A stretch of DNA of 62,988 bases from Chryseobacterium sp. Leaf394 (GTDB lineage Bacteria > Bacteroidota > Bacteroidia > Flavobacteriales > Weeksellaceae), in contig NZ_LMQH01000004.1 in NCBI RefSeq assembly GCF_001424105.1, positions 172,156 through 235,143 on the forward strand. Reading direction: 5' to 3'. Position numbers and translations under genes: made by a program. Under the pieces are notes generated by a model, which saw only the letters and a program-made list of their open reading frames with translations, searched no databases and was not told where the DNA came from. Position 1 is the stretch's first letter. Every line of letters begins with the position of its first letter. Positions 46,047 to 53,950 of the stretch are shown piece after piece.

Positions 46047-46952
46047 TTATATTCTGTTTAAATCTTTGCAATATTTATCTAAAATCCCGTTGATGAAAAT
46101 GTTTGAACGGTCTGTAGCAAACACTTTGGCAATTTCAATATATTCGTTGATGATTACTCTTGAAGGTGTAAGAGGAAATTTGTCGATTTCTGAAATCGCA
46201 CAGGATAAAATCACTTTATCCATTACAGCAACTCTTTCCAGATCCCAGTTTTCCAATCTTTCTGTAAGCACTTTTTCGGTGTTTTCCCAACCGTTCAAGG
46301 TTTCGCGGAGAAGTTTTCCGGCAAATGCTTTATCATCCTGATCTTTGATCATTTTAATCAGCGTTTTGCTTTCCTGATCTTCCTTTAAAAAACCGATTGT
46401 TTTCTGTACCATAGAATTGGCGATGTGCACATCATCAGACCAAGAAAGTTCCTTGTCTGAAATATAGTCCTGAAAATCTTCGTTTTCTGCCATATATCTT
46501 AGGAAAAGTTTACCGATGAATTTCTGATCAGCTTCAAAAGAATATCCTTCTTCCTTCATAAAATCCTGATACCTCTTTCCGGAAGTCATTCTCTGGAACG
46601 TTTTCTTCAAAAGATCATCATGCAGATCCCATTTAAGATCTTTGTGCAGACCTGTAAAAAATAATCTTTCCGGATTTTCTTCCAGTTTTTTGAGAACCTG
46701 ATTGTTGATGAATTTCTGATTAGGGTTGGTGTCTGAATCAGTCTTTAAATATTTGTTCTTACTGATTTCGATCTGATTTTCTGCCAAATCTTTAAGGGCT
46801 ACCAGAAAATTCAGTTCATAGATATACAGATGGTAGATCTTTTCGATTGAGGAGAACATATTTTTCTCCAAAACATCAAATTTGATCGGGTTTTGACAGT
46901 ACGAGTACACCGATTCTACAACTTTCTCACGGATTTGTCTTCTTCCTAACAT
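46047..46952 (-). CDS. nusB: Transcription antitermination factor NusB, long form
   Basis: RNA-binding factor of the rRNA antitermination complex. The 301 residues are about twice the E. coli length; the NusB fold proper is in the C-terminal half (DDKAFAGKLLRETLNGWENTEK, WDLERVAVMDKVILSCAISE, RVIINEYIEIAKVF), while the N-terminal half is a helical extension with MLGRRQIREKVVESVYSY at its start, as is normal in Bacteroidota. A TATCTTTG box (plus-strand 46974-46981) lies 21 nt before the ATG and may drive the whole operon; it is divergent from the ABC-transporter gene. Confidence 0.93.
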   Translation of the reverse strand: MLGRRQIREKVVESVYSYCQNPIKFDVLEKNMFSSIEKIYHLYIYELNFLVALKDLAENQIEISKNKYLKTDSDTNPNQKFINNQVLKKLEENPERLFFTGLHKDLKWDLHDDLLKKTFQRMTSGKRYQDFMKEEGYSFEADQKFIGKLFLRYMAENEDFQDYISDKELSWSDDVHIANSMVQKTIGFLKEDQESKTLIKMIKDQDDKAFAGKLLRETLNGWENTEKVLTERLENWDLERVAVMDKVILSCAISEIDKFPLTPSRVIINEYIEIAKVFATDRSNIFINGILDKYCKDLNRI

Positions 46953-46973
46953 TCAAAGAGCTTTTTATGGGTG

Positions 46974-46981
46974 CAAAGATA
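46974..46981 (-). promoter_or_regulatory. Candidate -7 box of the nusB operon
   Basis: Plus-strand CAAAGATA reads TATCTTTG on the minus strand. No clear TTG at the expected distance; the divergent ABC-gene box lies 45 nt away. Confidence 0.45.
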
Positions 46982-47025
46982 TGAAATTTAAAATTATTGA
47001 AATTCGTAGTCTGAACCTATTTTCG

Positions 47026-47033
47026 TAATTTTG
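47026..47033 (+). promoter_or_regulatory. Candidate -7 box of the ABC exporter gene
   Basis: TAATTTTG, an exact TAnnTTTG, 9 nt before the ATG at 47043, giving an mRNA leader of only about 6 nt. The nearest TTG is 26 nt upstream, longer than usual. Confidence 0.4.
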
Positions 47034-47042
47034 TAAAAGTTT

Positions 47043-48704
47043 ATGAAAGCGCTTAAAACCTTAAATCCATATTTCTGGAAACACAAAACACTCCTGTTTT
47101 GGGGATTACTTTTCATCATCGCAAGTAATTTTTTCAACATATACAAAGTACAGTTTATCGGGAAATCTGTAGACGAACTTACCAAAGGCGGTCATCTGGG
47201 GTTTAACAGACAGGTGTTGATATATGTTGCAATTATTGTCGGCTGCTCACTTCTTACGGGAGTTTTCACCTTTATGATGCGGCAGACTATCATTGTGGCA
47301 TCCCGGAGAATTGAATATGAACTGAAAAATAAAATTTACAGGCATTATCAGGATCTTTCACTTACAGATTACAAGCAAACTACGATTGGGGATTTAATGA
47401 ACAGACTCAGTGAAGATGTGGTGGCAGTAAGAATGTATCTGGGACCTGGCGTAATGTACGTTGTGAATCTCATCATTCTTTTGATTATCACCAGCATCTA
47501 CATGCTCACAACAGATGTTTCAATGACGCTTTGGACGTTGTTGCCATTACCTGTACTTTCTTATGTGATTTTCAAAGTGAGCTCAATCATTAATCAGAAA
47601 TCGAAGATCATGCAGAGAAGCCAGTCTGGCATTTCAACTTTTGTGCAGGACAGCTTTTCGGGAATCAGAGTGGTGAAATTTTTTGCTAAAGAAAGTTATA
47701 TCAGGAAGAATTACGGTGCGAAAGTTTCCGATTATCAGGATAAGGCACTGGATTTAGCGAAAACAGAAGCGTATTTCTTTACCATTATTTTATTTGTAAT
47801 CGGAATCCTGAATGTAGTTGTGATTCTAATTGGCGGTCAGAAATATATTGCGGGAGAACTTTCAGTTGGTAAAATTGCGGATTTCTTTATGTACATCAAT
47901 ATTTTGATATGGCCATTCTCTATGGTGGGTTGGGTAACTTCTATCAATCAGCGTGCAGATGCATCAATGGAAAGAATCAATGAGTTTTTGGATAAAAAAT
48001 CTGAAATTCTTAATACCAATTCAGACAGTTATGGGATTATAGGAGAAATTGAATTCAGAAACGTCTCTTATATCTATCCGAACACAGGAATAAAAGCACT
48101 TGAAAACCTAAGTTTTAAAATTGAGGCAGGGAAATCGCTGGTCATCATGGGAAAAACAGGAAGCGGAAAATCTACGGTTGCTCTCCTTCTCTGCAGGCTG
48201 ATAGACCCTACTTCGGGAGAAATTCTGATTGACGGTAAAAATCTGAAAGATCACAACTTAAAAAATTACAGAGACCACATCGGTTACACTCCTCAGGAAA
48301 GTTACCTTTTCTCTGATACCATAGAGCACAATATCGGTTTTGCAATTGACAATCCTTCACACGAGAAAGTTGTTGAATACGCTAAAATTGCAGATGTAGA
48401 CAAGAATATCATTGGTTTTAAAGATCAGTACCAGACTACAGTTGGCGAGCGTGGCGTAATGCTTTCCGGAGGTCAGAAGCAGAGAATCTGTATTGCGAGA
48501 GCTTTAATTAAAAATCCTAAAATTATTATTTTTGATGACTCTCTTTCTGCACTGGATACTGAAACAGAACAGAATATTCTTGAAAATATTGAGCGTAAAA
48601 TCAAAAATGCAACCTCGGTGATTATTACCCACAGAGAATCGAGTGCTCAGCGGGCAGACAAGATTATCAACCTGTCTGAAATTAACAATTCTGTAACTCC
48701 TTAA
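47043..48704 (+). CDS. ABC exporter half-transporter (MdlA-like, permease-ATPase)
   Basis: A 553-residue half-transporter: six transmembrane helices (about 20-300) and a C-terminal nucleotide-binding domain with Walker A GKTGSGKST near 370, Q-loop YTPQESYLF, signature LSGGQKQR near 474 and Walker B IIIFDDSLSALD near 494. The residue after the Walker B aspartate is Asp instead of the catalytic Glu; the same DDSLSALD form marks the degenerate half of heterodimeric exporters such as MdlA and YheI-type proteins. That would call for a partner subunit, and none is nearby. The substrate is unknown. Single gene, divergent from nusB. Confidence 0.88.
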   Translation: MKALKTLNPYFWKHKTLLFWGLLFIIASNFFNIYKVQFIGKSVDELTKGGHLGFNRQVLIYVAIIVGCSLLTGVFTFMMRQTIIVASRRIEYELKNKIYRHYQDLSLTDYKQTTIGDLMNRLSEDVVAVRMYLGPGVMYVVNLIILLIITSIYMLTTDVSMTLWTLLPLPVLSYVIFKVSSIINQKSKIMQRSQSGISTFVQDSFSGIRVVKFFAKESYIRKNYGAKVSDYQDKALDLAKTEAYFFTIILFVIGILNVVVILIGGQKYIAGELSVGKIADFFMYINILIWPFSMVGWVTSINQRADASMERINEFLDKKSEILNTNSDSYGIIGEIEFRNVSYIYPNTGIKALENLSFKIEAGKSLVIMGKTGSGKSTVALLLCRLIDPTSGEILIDGKNLKDHNLKNYRDHIGYTPQESYLFSDTIEHNIGFAIDNPSHEKVVEYAKIADVDKNIIGFKDQYQTTVGERGVMLSGGQKQRICIARALIKNPKIIIFDDSLSALDTETEQNILENIERKIKNATSVIITHRESSAQRADKIINLSEINNSVTP

Positions 48705-48766
48705 CAGTTTCTTTCACAATTGTTAAATAAATCATAAAAAAAATTTCGTGGTTAAAAGAAAACTTT

Positions 48767-48774
48767 TATATTTG
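48767..48774 (+). promoter_or_regulatory. Candidate -7 box of the DUF3276 gene
   Basis: TATATTTG, exact, 30 nt before the ATG at 48805. The -33 side is TCG rather than TTG. Confidence 0.45.
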
Positions 48775-48804
48775 TTCTAAACAAGATTAAAAATTTATCT
48801 AACA

Positions 48805-49140
48805 ATGAGTGATTATAAGGAACGCCATGAAAATGAAATTTTCACGAAGGTGTTAAAGGCAGGAAGAAGGACGTATTTCTTTGATGTGCGCGAGACAAAA
48901 GCGGGAGATTATTATCTTACGATTACCGAAAGCAAAAAGAATTTCGGAGACAATGGAGAAGCAACTTTTGAGAAGCACAAAATTTATCTCTACAAGGAAG
49001 ATTTCAAAAATTTTCAGGATATGTTTAATGAATCTACAGACTTCATCATCAACGAAAAAGGTGAAGATGTCATCTCTGAAAAGCATGATAAAGACTTTAA
49101 AAGCAAATCATTCACAATCGATTCTGACGACGAAGTTTAA
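48805..49140 (+). CDS. DUF3276 PUR-domain protein
   Basis: A 111-residue cytoplasmic protein of the PUR-alpha-like DUF3276 family of Bacteroidota and spirochetes: N-terminal ENEIFTKVLKAGRRTYFFDV, the YLTITESKK strand and KIYLYKEDFKNFQDMF helix, then an acidic C-terminal tail. PUR repeats bind single-stranded nucleic acid, and a nucleic-acid-binding role is inferred from the fold. It has its own -7 box and a terminator 24 nt after the stop. Confidence 0.9.
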   Translation: MSDYKERHENEIFTKVLKAGRRTYFFDVRETKAGDYYLTITESKKNFGDNGEATFEKHKIYLYKEDFKNFQDMFNESTDFIINEKGEDVISEKHDKDFKSKSFTIDSDDEV

Positions 49141-49163
49141 GTTTTAGAAAAATAAAAATATAC

Positions 49164-49190
49164 AGCATCTTTTTTTGAGATGCTTTTTTT
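49164..49190 (+). terminator. Terminator after the DUF3276 gene
   Basis: AGCATCT / AGATGCT arms with a T-rich 7-nt loop, then T6. Confidence 0.85.
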
Positions 49191-49224
49191 GCGCGAAACC
49201 GAAACCTGGAAGTTTTAGAGAATA

Positions 49225-49256
49225 AAAAAAGTACACTGTAAAAAGTGTACTTTTTT
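49225..49256 (-). terminator. Terminator after tRNA-His
   Basis: AAAAAAGTACAC / GTGTACTTTTTT perfect 12-bp arms with an 8-nt loop, starting 2 nt from the tRNA 3' end. On the minus strand the A-run becomes the T-tract. Confidence 0.85.
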
Positions 49257-49258
49257 AG

Positions 49259-49333
49259 GGTGAATGAGGGGTCTCGAACCCCCGACCTCCGGAACCACAA
49301 TCCGGCGCTCTAACCAACTGAGCTACAATCACC
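49259..49333 (-). tRNA. tRNA-His (anticodon GTG)
   Basis: A 75-nt cloverleaf on the minus strand. The anticodon arm is CCGGA-TTGTGGT-TCCGG, the T arm GGGGG-TTCGAGA-CCCCT and the D arm GCTC...GAGC. The acceptor has the 8-bp form required by histidyl-tRNA synthetase, with a templated G-1 paired to C73; one U5-U68 mismatch is seen. CCA is not encoded. It has its own promoter and terminator. Confidence 0.96.
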
Positions 49334-49346
49334 GTTTTTCGTGGTG

Positions 49347-49375
49347 CAAATATAAGAAAGATTTTTTAATTACAA
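49347..49375 (-). promoter_or_regulatory. Promoter of tRNA-His
   Basis: On the minus strand TTG (49375-49373), 18 nt, TATATTTG (49354-49347), both exact. The start would be about 10 nt before the mature 5' end. The TTG falls inside the last codons of bshB1. Confidence 0.65.
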
Positions 49376-50089
49376 AATTATTCCGTCAAAATTTTTCAAA
49401 GCCATCAACTTTTCCGTGGTAAAGCCCTCTGCGTAAGAAACTCCCGACAATCTGCCAAGATCCTGCGCACGGTAAGTTAAGCTTTCGTAGAAATCTTTTG
49501 AGGTAATCGGAGTTTCGGGCTCTGTAGATTTTGGATCGTAGAACTGAGTTTTGAATGCCATGCATGCTTCAATCTTCCTATCAAGATGTTCTGAGATATC
49601 CATTACAAAATCCGGTTTCACATCCTTCCACTGAATGTAGTGGTAAATTTGTTTCGGCCGCCATACTTCCTGTACTTCTCCCTCCAGTACTGTTTCTATC
49701 TTTCTCAAACCGGCTAAAAAGCACGCGTCCGACTCTAATTTGGCGGCTTTTGCGTGATCCGGATGTCTGTCATCAATTGCGTTGGCTAAAACTATTTCCG
49801 GTCTGTATTTACGGATTATTTTTACAAGTTCCATCTGATATTCTTCCGAGTTCACTAAAAAGCCGTCTTTCAAACCTAAATTTTCTCTTGCAGCCACACC
49901 CAAAATCTTAGCAGCTTCTGTTGCCTCTTCTTTTCTGGTCTGGTCTGTTCCGCGGGTGCCCAATTCACCTCTTGTTAAATCAACGATTACACAGGTTTTT
50001 CCTTCTGAAATTAATTTAGCTATTGTTCCGCCGCAGCCCAGTTCTACATCGTCTGGATGAGCGCCGAAAGCAAGTATATCTGTTTTCAT
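49370..50089 (-). CDS. bshB1: Bacillithiol biosynthesis deacetylase BshB1
   Basis: Removes the acetyl group from GlcNAc-malate, the second step of bacillithiol synthesis, in the cytoplasm. The 239 residues begin with the family start MKTDILAFGAHPDDVELGCG (zinc ligands H11, D14) and contain a second metal motif DDRHPDHAKAA, the third ligand histidine. Other blocks: DLTRGELGTRGT, YRPEIVLANA. Bacillithiol is the main low-molecular-weight thiol in many flavobacteria; bshA and bshC are not in the window. The start is fixed by family likeness, and a -7 box sits only 4 nt upstream of it. Confidence 0.93.
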   Translation of the reverse strand: MKTDILAFGAHPDDVELGCGGTIAKLISEGKTCVIVDLTRGELGTRGTDQTRKEEATEAAKILGVAARENLGLKDGFLVNSEEYQMELVKIIRKYRPEIVLANAIDDRHPDHAKAAKLESDACFLAGLRKIETVLEGEVQEVWRPKQIYHYIQWKDVKPDFVMDISEHLDRKIEACMAFKTQFYDPKSTEPETPITSKDFYESLTYRAQDLGRLSGVSYAEGFTTEKLMALKNFDGIIL

Positions 50090-50093
50090 AAAT

Positions 50094-50101
50094 CAAAGAT
50101 A
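50094..50101 (-). promoter_or_regulatory. bshB1 -7 box, leaderless arrangement
   Basis: Plus-strand CAAAGATA reads TATCTTTG on the minus strand, exact, with 4 nt between it and the ATG. No TTG was found at the expected distance. Confidence 0.45.
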
Positions 50102-50121
50102 ATAGTTTCAGTTAAATAAAA

Positions 50122-50145
50122 AGAGACTGTTAAAAAACAGTCTCT
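50122..50145 (-). terminator. Terminator of the TPR gene
   Basis: AGAGACTGT / ACAGTCTCT perfect arms with an A-rich 6-nt loop, 20 nt below the stop; A-run on the plus strand. It also insulates bshB1. Confidence 0.85.
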
Positions 50146-50165
50146 CAATTTATGTATTGTGAAAA

Positions 50166-51848
50166 TTATTTAGACATACTTTCTTTCAATGATACTGCCT
50201 CAGGAGTAGAGAAAGTTTCGATTGATTTATTGATATATTCTAAACTTTTTGCTTTATCACCTTTTGTAAGATTCGCAAGATTGTAATATACAGTTGCTAA
50301 TGTTTCTTTACCTTTTTCCTTTTCAGCAGGAGTTTTTGTTGCCAGAGTAGAAACAAATCTTTCGTATGAAGCGATTGCATTATCAGCATCACCTGCTTTC
50401 TGGAAAGCGTAACCCAATCCATAGTATCCGGATTCCCATGTTGGAAGGACATCTGTAAGTCTCTGCCAAGCATAAGCTGCACCTTTCCAGTTTTCTACAT
50501 TCTGATATTCTGTTGCAAGTTTATACAAAGCGTCAGAATCTTTAGGATCAGCTGCCAGCTGCTTGTTTAAAGCATCAATTGCCGGACTGGTAGGTCCATC
50601 TCCAGGACCCGCTACTGTTGTAATTGATTTTTTACTTCCGCTTACAATTTCAAATTCTTCATCCCAGTTGAATGTTTCATCTTTAGCCGCTTTTGCAACA
50701 GCAACCTTTGCTTTGGCATCCGCTAATGAAGACTGGTCATTATTTGCCTTCGCAAGCCCAGCCTGAATTAATCCCTGAAGACCAGTATCACTTGGCTGTA
50801 CTCTAGACTTTTCAGCCTGTGAAATGAATGTTTCAATATTGGTTTTAGCTGAAGCATAATCTTTCTTCTGATAATCAAGATATGCTTTGATTCTGTACTT
50901 AATAGGATCCTGAACTTTATCAAAAACAGAATTCAATGACGTACCTGCTCCTTCAAAGTCTTTTGAAAGGAAAGCAAGTTTAGCATAATCCAGAACAGTA
51001 TTCGGATCATTATCTGCTAACGAAAGGTATTTTTTGTAGTTTGCTGAAGCCTGTGCCCAGTCCTGATACATACTGAAGAATGTACCCAGATATTTGTAAG
51101 CCGGCGCATAACCCGGATCAGCTTTTACTGCCTGATCAAGATTAGTTTTTGCTTTATCCCAAGCCTTTGCATTCATCCAGAGCGCTCCCATTCTTGTATA
51201 AACTACAGCTTTTGATTTTGCAGACGGCAAAGCTCTTTCGAAAGCTGTCATTGCATTTCCGTAGTCTACTCCACTTTTTGTCTGAACACCTAAGGCACTG
51301 TGTGCATCACCCAGTGAATAAAGATACCATGCAGGAGTTCCGTTCTTCTCAGATTTTGCTATTGCGAGGTTAAGAACTTCAATTGCATATCTGGGATCAT
51401 TATTTTTCTCGTATTTTACAAGCGTCTTTCCGGCTTCAGCTAAAAGATCTGTATCCTTTTCACGGGAATCCTTCACAATATTTTTGATGTCTGCTACCGC
51501 ACCTGCTTTGTCCCCTTTACCTAATTTTACTGAGGCAAGACCCAATCTGCTGTAGAAAGATTTTTTAGCATCAAGTGCTACTCCTTTATTAAATGCTTCA
51601 GTAGCTTTTGCAAAATCCGGTTCCGGCTGCGACAGATAGGTGTTTCCTAAATAGAAAAAGTTTTTATCTGTAGCTTCTTTTGCAACCAACTGTGAAAATA
51701 CCTCCTTAGCCTGACCAAATTTATAGCTCTCAACAAGATTCATTCCCTGCTCGGCAGTCTGTGCATAAGCAACATTCGCAAACGAGAATGCCGCAACTCC
51801 TACCATTGCTAATTTTTTTGATATTCCAACTCTTACTTCCATTGACAT
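50166..51848 (-). CDS. Exported tetratricopeptide-repeat protein
   Basis: A 560-residue protein with a cleavable signal ending in VAYAQ (about residue 30); the start may be the first ATG or the third codon. The mature protein is a TPR solenoid: visible repeats include FFYLGNTYLSQPEPDFAKA, YAPAYKYLGTFFSMYQDWAQ, DALYKLATEYQNVENWKG and YYGLGYAFQKAGDADNAIA, with an Ala/Lys-rich region near 370-410. Expected in the periplasm as a protein-binding scaffold. It is the last gene of a unit with the PstS-like lipoprotein and the small membrane protein, next to exbB-exbD-exbD-tonB; the set recurs in flavobacteria. A 71-nt gap separates it from the PstS-like gene. Confidence 0.88.
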   Translation of the reverse strand: MSMEVRVGISKKLAMVGVAAFSFANVAYAQTAEQGMNLVESYKFGQAKEVFSQLVAKEATDKNFFYLGNTYLSQPEPDFAKATEAFNKGVALDAKKSFYSRLGLASVKLGKGDKAGAVADIKNIVKDSREKDTDLLAEAGKTLVKYEKNNDPRYAIEVLNLAIAKSEKNGTPAWYLYSLGDAHSALGVQTKSGVDYGNAMTAFERALPSAKSKAVVYTRMGALWMNAKAWDKAKTNLDQAVKADPGYAPAYKYLGTFFSMYQDWAQASANYKKYLSLADNDPNTVLDYAKLAFLSKDFEGAGTSLNSVFDKVQDPIKYRIKAYLDYQKKDYASAKTNIETFISQAEKSRVQPSDTGLQGLIQAGLAKANNDQSSLADAKAKVAVAKAAKDETFNWDEEFEIVSGSKKSITTVAGPGDGPTSPAIDALNKQLAADPKDSDALYKLATEYQNVENWKGAAYAWQRLTDVLPTWESGYYGLGYAFQKAGDADNAIASYERFVSTLATKTPAEKEKGKETLATVYYNLANLTKGDKAKSLEYINKSIETFSTPEAVSLKESMSK

Positions 51849-51919
51849 ATTTTTGAAATTATAATTTTTTTTTAATTTTTTGACCGTTTATATTTATCAA
51901 TTATCAGACCAATAATCTA

Positions 51920-52789
51920 TTACTCACTGATTTTCACCTCTCTCGGAATAATATAAAATGGCTGTAATCCCTGTTTTTTTACGATGATCTGACCCGGCTG
52001 TGAACATGAAAATCTGATAAATCCATTTCCCAGACCAAAGTATGCTTCATTTGTAATGAAATATAGAACCCTTGTAAAAGGATAAGTATTATTTTTCATT
52101 GTCTGAGGCGAAATTGCCACGCTATTACCATTTGCATCTGTAACCGGTAAAATCTTCACAGATTCACGAAACATTTTTGACTCTGTATTGTGTGGTCTGC
52201 TTAAAGCATTAAATCCTACGACACCAATGCTGTTCGGATATTTATTGATCTGAGTGATAATATCCTCGTTGGATGCCAGCGTAGAATATTGTAAATCATT
52301 GGGTGCAATCCCGAGCCTTTTGGCAATAAAACTTGTGTTTGCAGAATTGGATCCGTCAAAAATTAATGAATTCTTGCCGTCAAGCAATCTTCTTTTAATT
52401 TCATCTACTGACACATTCTCCAGTGTTGAAGCTTTTGACACTATAAAAACAAGACCATCAGCCGCGAATCTCGCAGGTTCAATCTCAGATTTAAATTTCT
52501 GCTTAAATGCCGTTTTTTCATCTGCTGTAAGATCCCTTGACATTACAATTACCCGTGCGTTACCTTTTAGAAGATCCTGCAAAGCCTCATTCTCTTTTTT
52601 AATCTTCAGATTAATTTTTGTCTTAGGATAAAAAAGCATGTAACGGTCTTTTAAAACCCTTGTAACGTTTTCAAAGGATTCATCAGCAACTACTGTAATA
52701 TCACCTGTCTGCGGAGAATCTGTTTTATCAGCAGAACATGACAGAAATATTGCCAGTGTAAAAAAGACGTAAAGAATATTCTTACTCAT
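51920..52789 (-). CDS. PstS-like substrate-binding lipoprotein
   Basis: A 289-residue lipoprotein: signal ending in IFLSC (C18). The mature protein has the fold of the phosphate-binding PstS group: start DITVVADESFENVTRVL, NARVIVMSRDLTADE, FVADGLVFIV-like AADGLVFIVSKAS, an SANTSFIAKRLGI segment, and a C-terminal FIRFSCSQPGQIIVKKQGLQPF. No pstC, pstA, pstB or phoU is nearby, so it is not part of an ABC importer here. Phosphate as the ligand is inferred from the family only. It overlaps the small upstream gene by 8 nt. Confidence 0.85.
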   Translation of the reverse strand: MSKNILYVFFTLAIFLSCSADKTDSPQTGDITVVADESFENVTRVLKDRYMLFYPKTKINLKIKKENEALQDLLKGNARVIVMSRDLTADEKTAFKQKFKSEIEPARFAADGLVFIVSKASTLENVSVDEIKRRLLDGKNSLIFDGSNSANTSFIAKRLGIAPNDLQYSTLASNEDIITQINKYPNSIGVVGFNALSRPHNTESKMFRESVKILPVTDANGNSVAISPQTMKNNTYPFTRVLYFITNEAYFGLGNGFIRFSCSQPGQIIVKKQGLQPFYIIPREVKISE

Positions 52790-52982
52790 CCTGATCAGAT
52801 TTTTTAATTTGATAAAAGCCCCTTGTTATTCTGAAAACTCCGTATCCGATCAGAACAGCACCTAAAGCATAAGCTGTTAACTGCTCCAGAGGAAATACGA
52901 TAAATGCTTTGTAAATAATGGTAAAAACACCTACAAGAATGTAGCATAAGCCTACCAGGATTGATAAATATCTAAAGACCAT
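52782..52982 (-). CDS. Small two-helix membrane protein
   Basis: A 66-residue protein with two transmembrane segments (about 3-25, LSILVGLCYILVGVFTIIY region, and about 35-53, LTAYALGAVLIGYGVFRI) and a charged tail (YQIKKSDQDE). I do not recognise a family. Its 3' end overlaps the PstS-like gene by 8 nt, so the two are translationally coupled. It has an exact promoter whose -7 box lies 4 nt before the ATG, and so appears to be the first gene of the small unit with PstS-like and TPR genes. Confidence 0.75.
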   Translation of the reverse strand: MVFRYLSILVGLCYILVGVFTIIYKAFIVFPLEQLTAYALGAVLIGYGVFRITRGFYQIKKSDQDE

Positions 52983-52986
52983 ATAG

Positions 52987-53015
52987 CAAAAATACTAAAA
53001 TAATATCAGTCTCAA
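52987..53015 (-). promoter_or_regulatory. Promoter of the small-membrane-protein/PstS-like/TPR unit, leaderless arrangement
   Basis: On the minus strand TTG (53015-53013), 18 nt, TATTTTTG (52994-52987), both exact. Only 4 nt lie before the ATG at 52982. Confidence 0.6.
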
Positions 53016-53033
53016 AGTTAAAAAAAGTTAATA

Positions 53034-53066
53034 AAAAAGAGCAACAAAATAAATTGCTGCCCTTTT
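53034..53066 (-). terminator. Possible terminator after tonB
   Basis: Imperfect hairpin with AGCAA/TTGCT core and A/T flanks (one-sided 3-nt bulge), then T6 on the minus strand; 21 nt below the tonB stop. It would separate the exb-tonB genes from the next unit. Confidence 0.5.
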
Positions 53067-53087
53067 AGTATTTAATTAAAAATCAGA

Positions 53088-53924
53088 TTATTCAAATGCC
53101 ATTTTTAATGGAAGTCTGAATCTTGATCTTACTGATTCTCCCTGCATTTTACCTGGAGACCATTTTCCTCTGATTCCTCTGATCGTTCTTTCTGCTTCTT
53201 TGTTGAATGCTGAATTCGGACCTGTAGCTTTTACGTCTGAAATGGTACCATCTCTTTCAACTACGAAACTGATGCTTGTACTTACTGTTTCACCAAGACC
53301 TTCAAAATCAGACTGATCGAAGTTTTCACCTACTAATCTTCTGAATTTCTCAATACCTCCAATGAAATCAGCCTGCTGCTCAAGACCTCCTTCAACGATC
53401 TTGTTAGGATCTACTTTAGGAGTTTCCATCACTCTACCCTGACCTGTCTCTTTCGGCATTTCAGGAGCTTTCCATACAACCTTCTTCTCACCTTCCTGAT
53501 CCTTAGTACCGATGTTTGTATCTTTGGTTTCCTCCATTTTTTTAGGTGGTTCCTCGATTTTCGGGTTTGGTTTTGGCTCAGGAATCATATCCTTCACAAT
53601 TTCCACTTTAGGCGGTTCAACCGGCGGTGGTGGAGGTGGTGGAGGCGGTGCTTTTTCTTCGATAGGAGGCGGAGGTAAATCTTTGATTTCATCTAAATTT
53701 ACTTCCACAATTTTCTCTTCCTTCGCCTCTTCCTGGGTCATTTTTAAATATAAAAACGGACCTACAACGATGAGAACGAAAATAAGAGTTCCTAAAAGAA
53801 ATGCCTTTGTTAACAATGGTCTGTACGCCTGTCTCAGATCATACGCACCATATTCTTTATTTCTGCGTTCAAATACCACCTCATCAAGAGTAGGACTTGT
53901 AGCATTATAATTATCTGTTGACAT
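53088..53924 (-). CDS. tonB: Energy transducer TonB
   Basis: Links the inner-membrane proton channel to outer-membrane transporters. The 278 residues: a cytoplasmic N-terminal part with SPTLDEVVFERRNKEYGAYDLRQ, typical of Bacteroidota TonB; a transmembrane helix near 40-60 (FLLGTLIFVLIVVGPFLYL); a long proline-rich periplasmic spacer (EEKAPPPPPPPPPVEPPKVE and the following E/P/K-rich stretch, about 80-130); and the C-terminal TonB domain (about 185-278, with ISFVVERDGTISDVKATG). It is the last gene of exbB-exbD-exbD-tonB. Confidence 0.92.
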   Translation of the reverse strand: MSTDNYNATSPTLDEVVFERRNKEYGAYDLRQAYRPLLTKAFLLGTLIFVLIVVGPFLYLKMTQEEAKEEKIVEVNLDEIKDLPPPPIEEKAPPPPPPPPPVEPPKVEIVKDMIPEPKPNPKIEEPPKKMEETKDTNIGTKDQEGEKKVVWKAPEMPKETGQGRVMETPKVDPNKIVEGGLEQQADFIGGIEKFRRLVGENFDQSDFEGLGETVSTSISFVVERDGTISDVKATGPNSAFNKEAERTIRGIRGKWSPGKMQGESVRSRFRLPLKMAFE

Positions 53925-53950
53925 ACTTTTTTAATTTATTTATTAATCAA

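Noticed and set aside
51920..52789. Reading the PstS-like gene as part of a phosphate ABC operon
   Set aside because: No pstC, pstA, pstB or phoU lies nearby; neighbours are exb/ton genes and a TPR gene.
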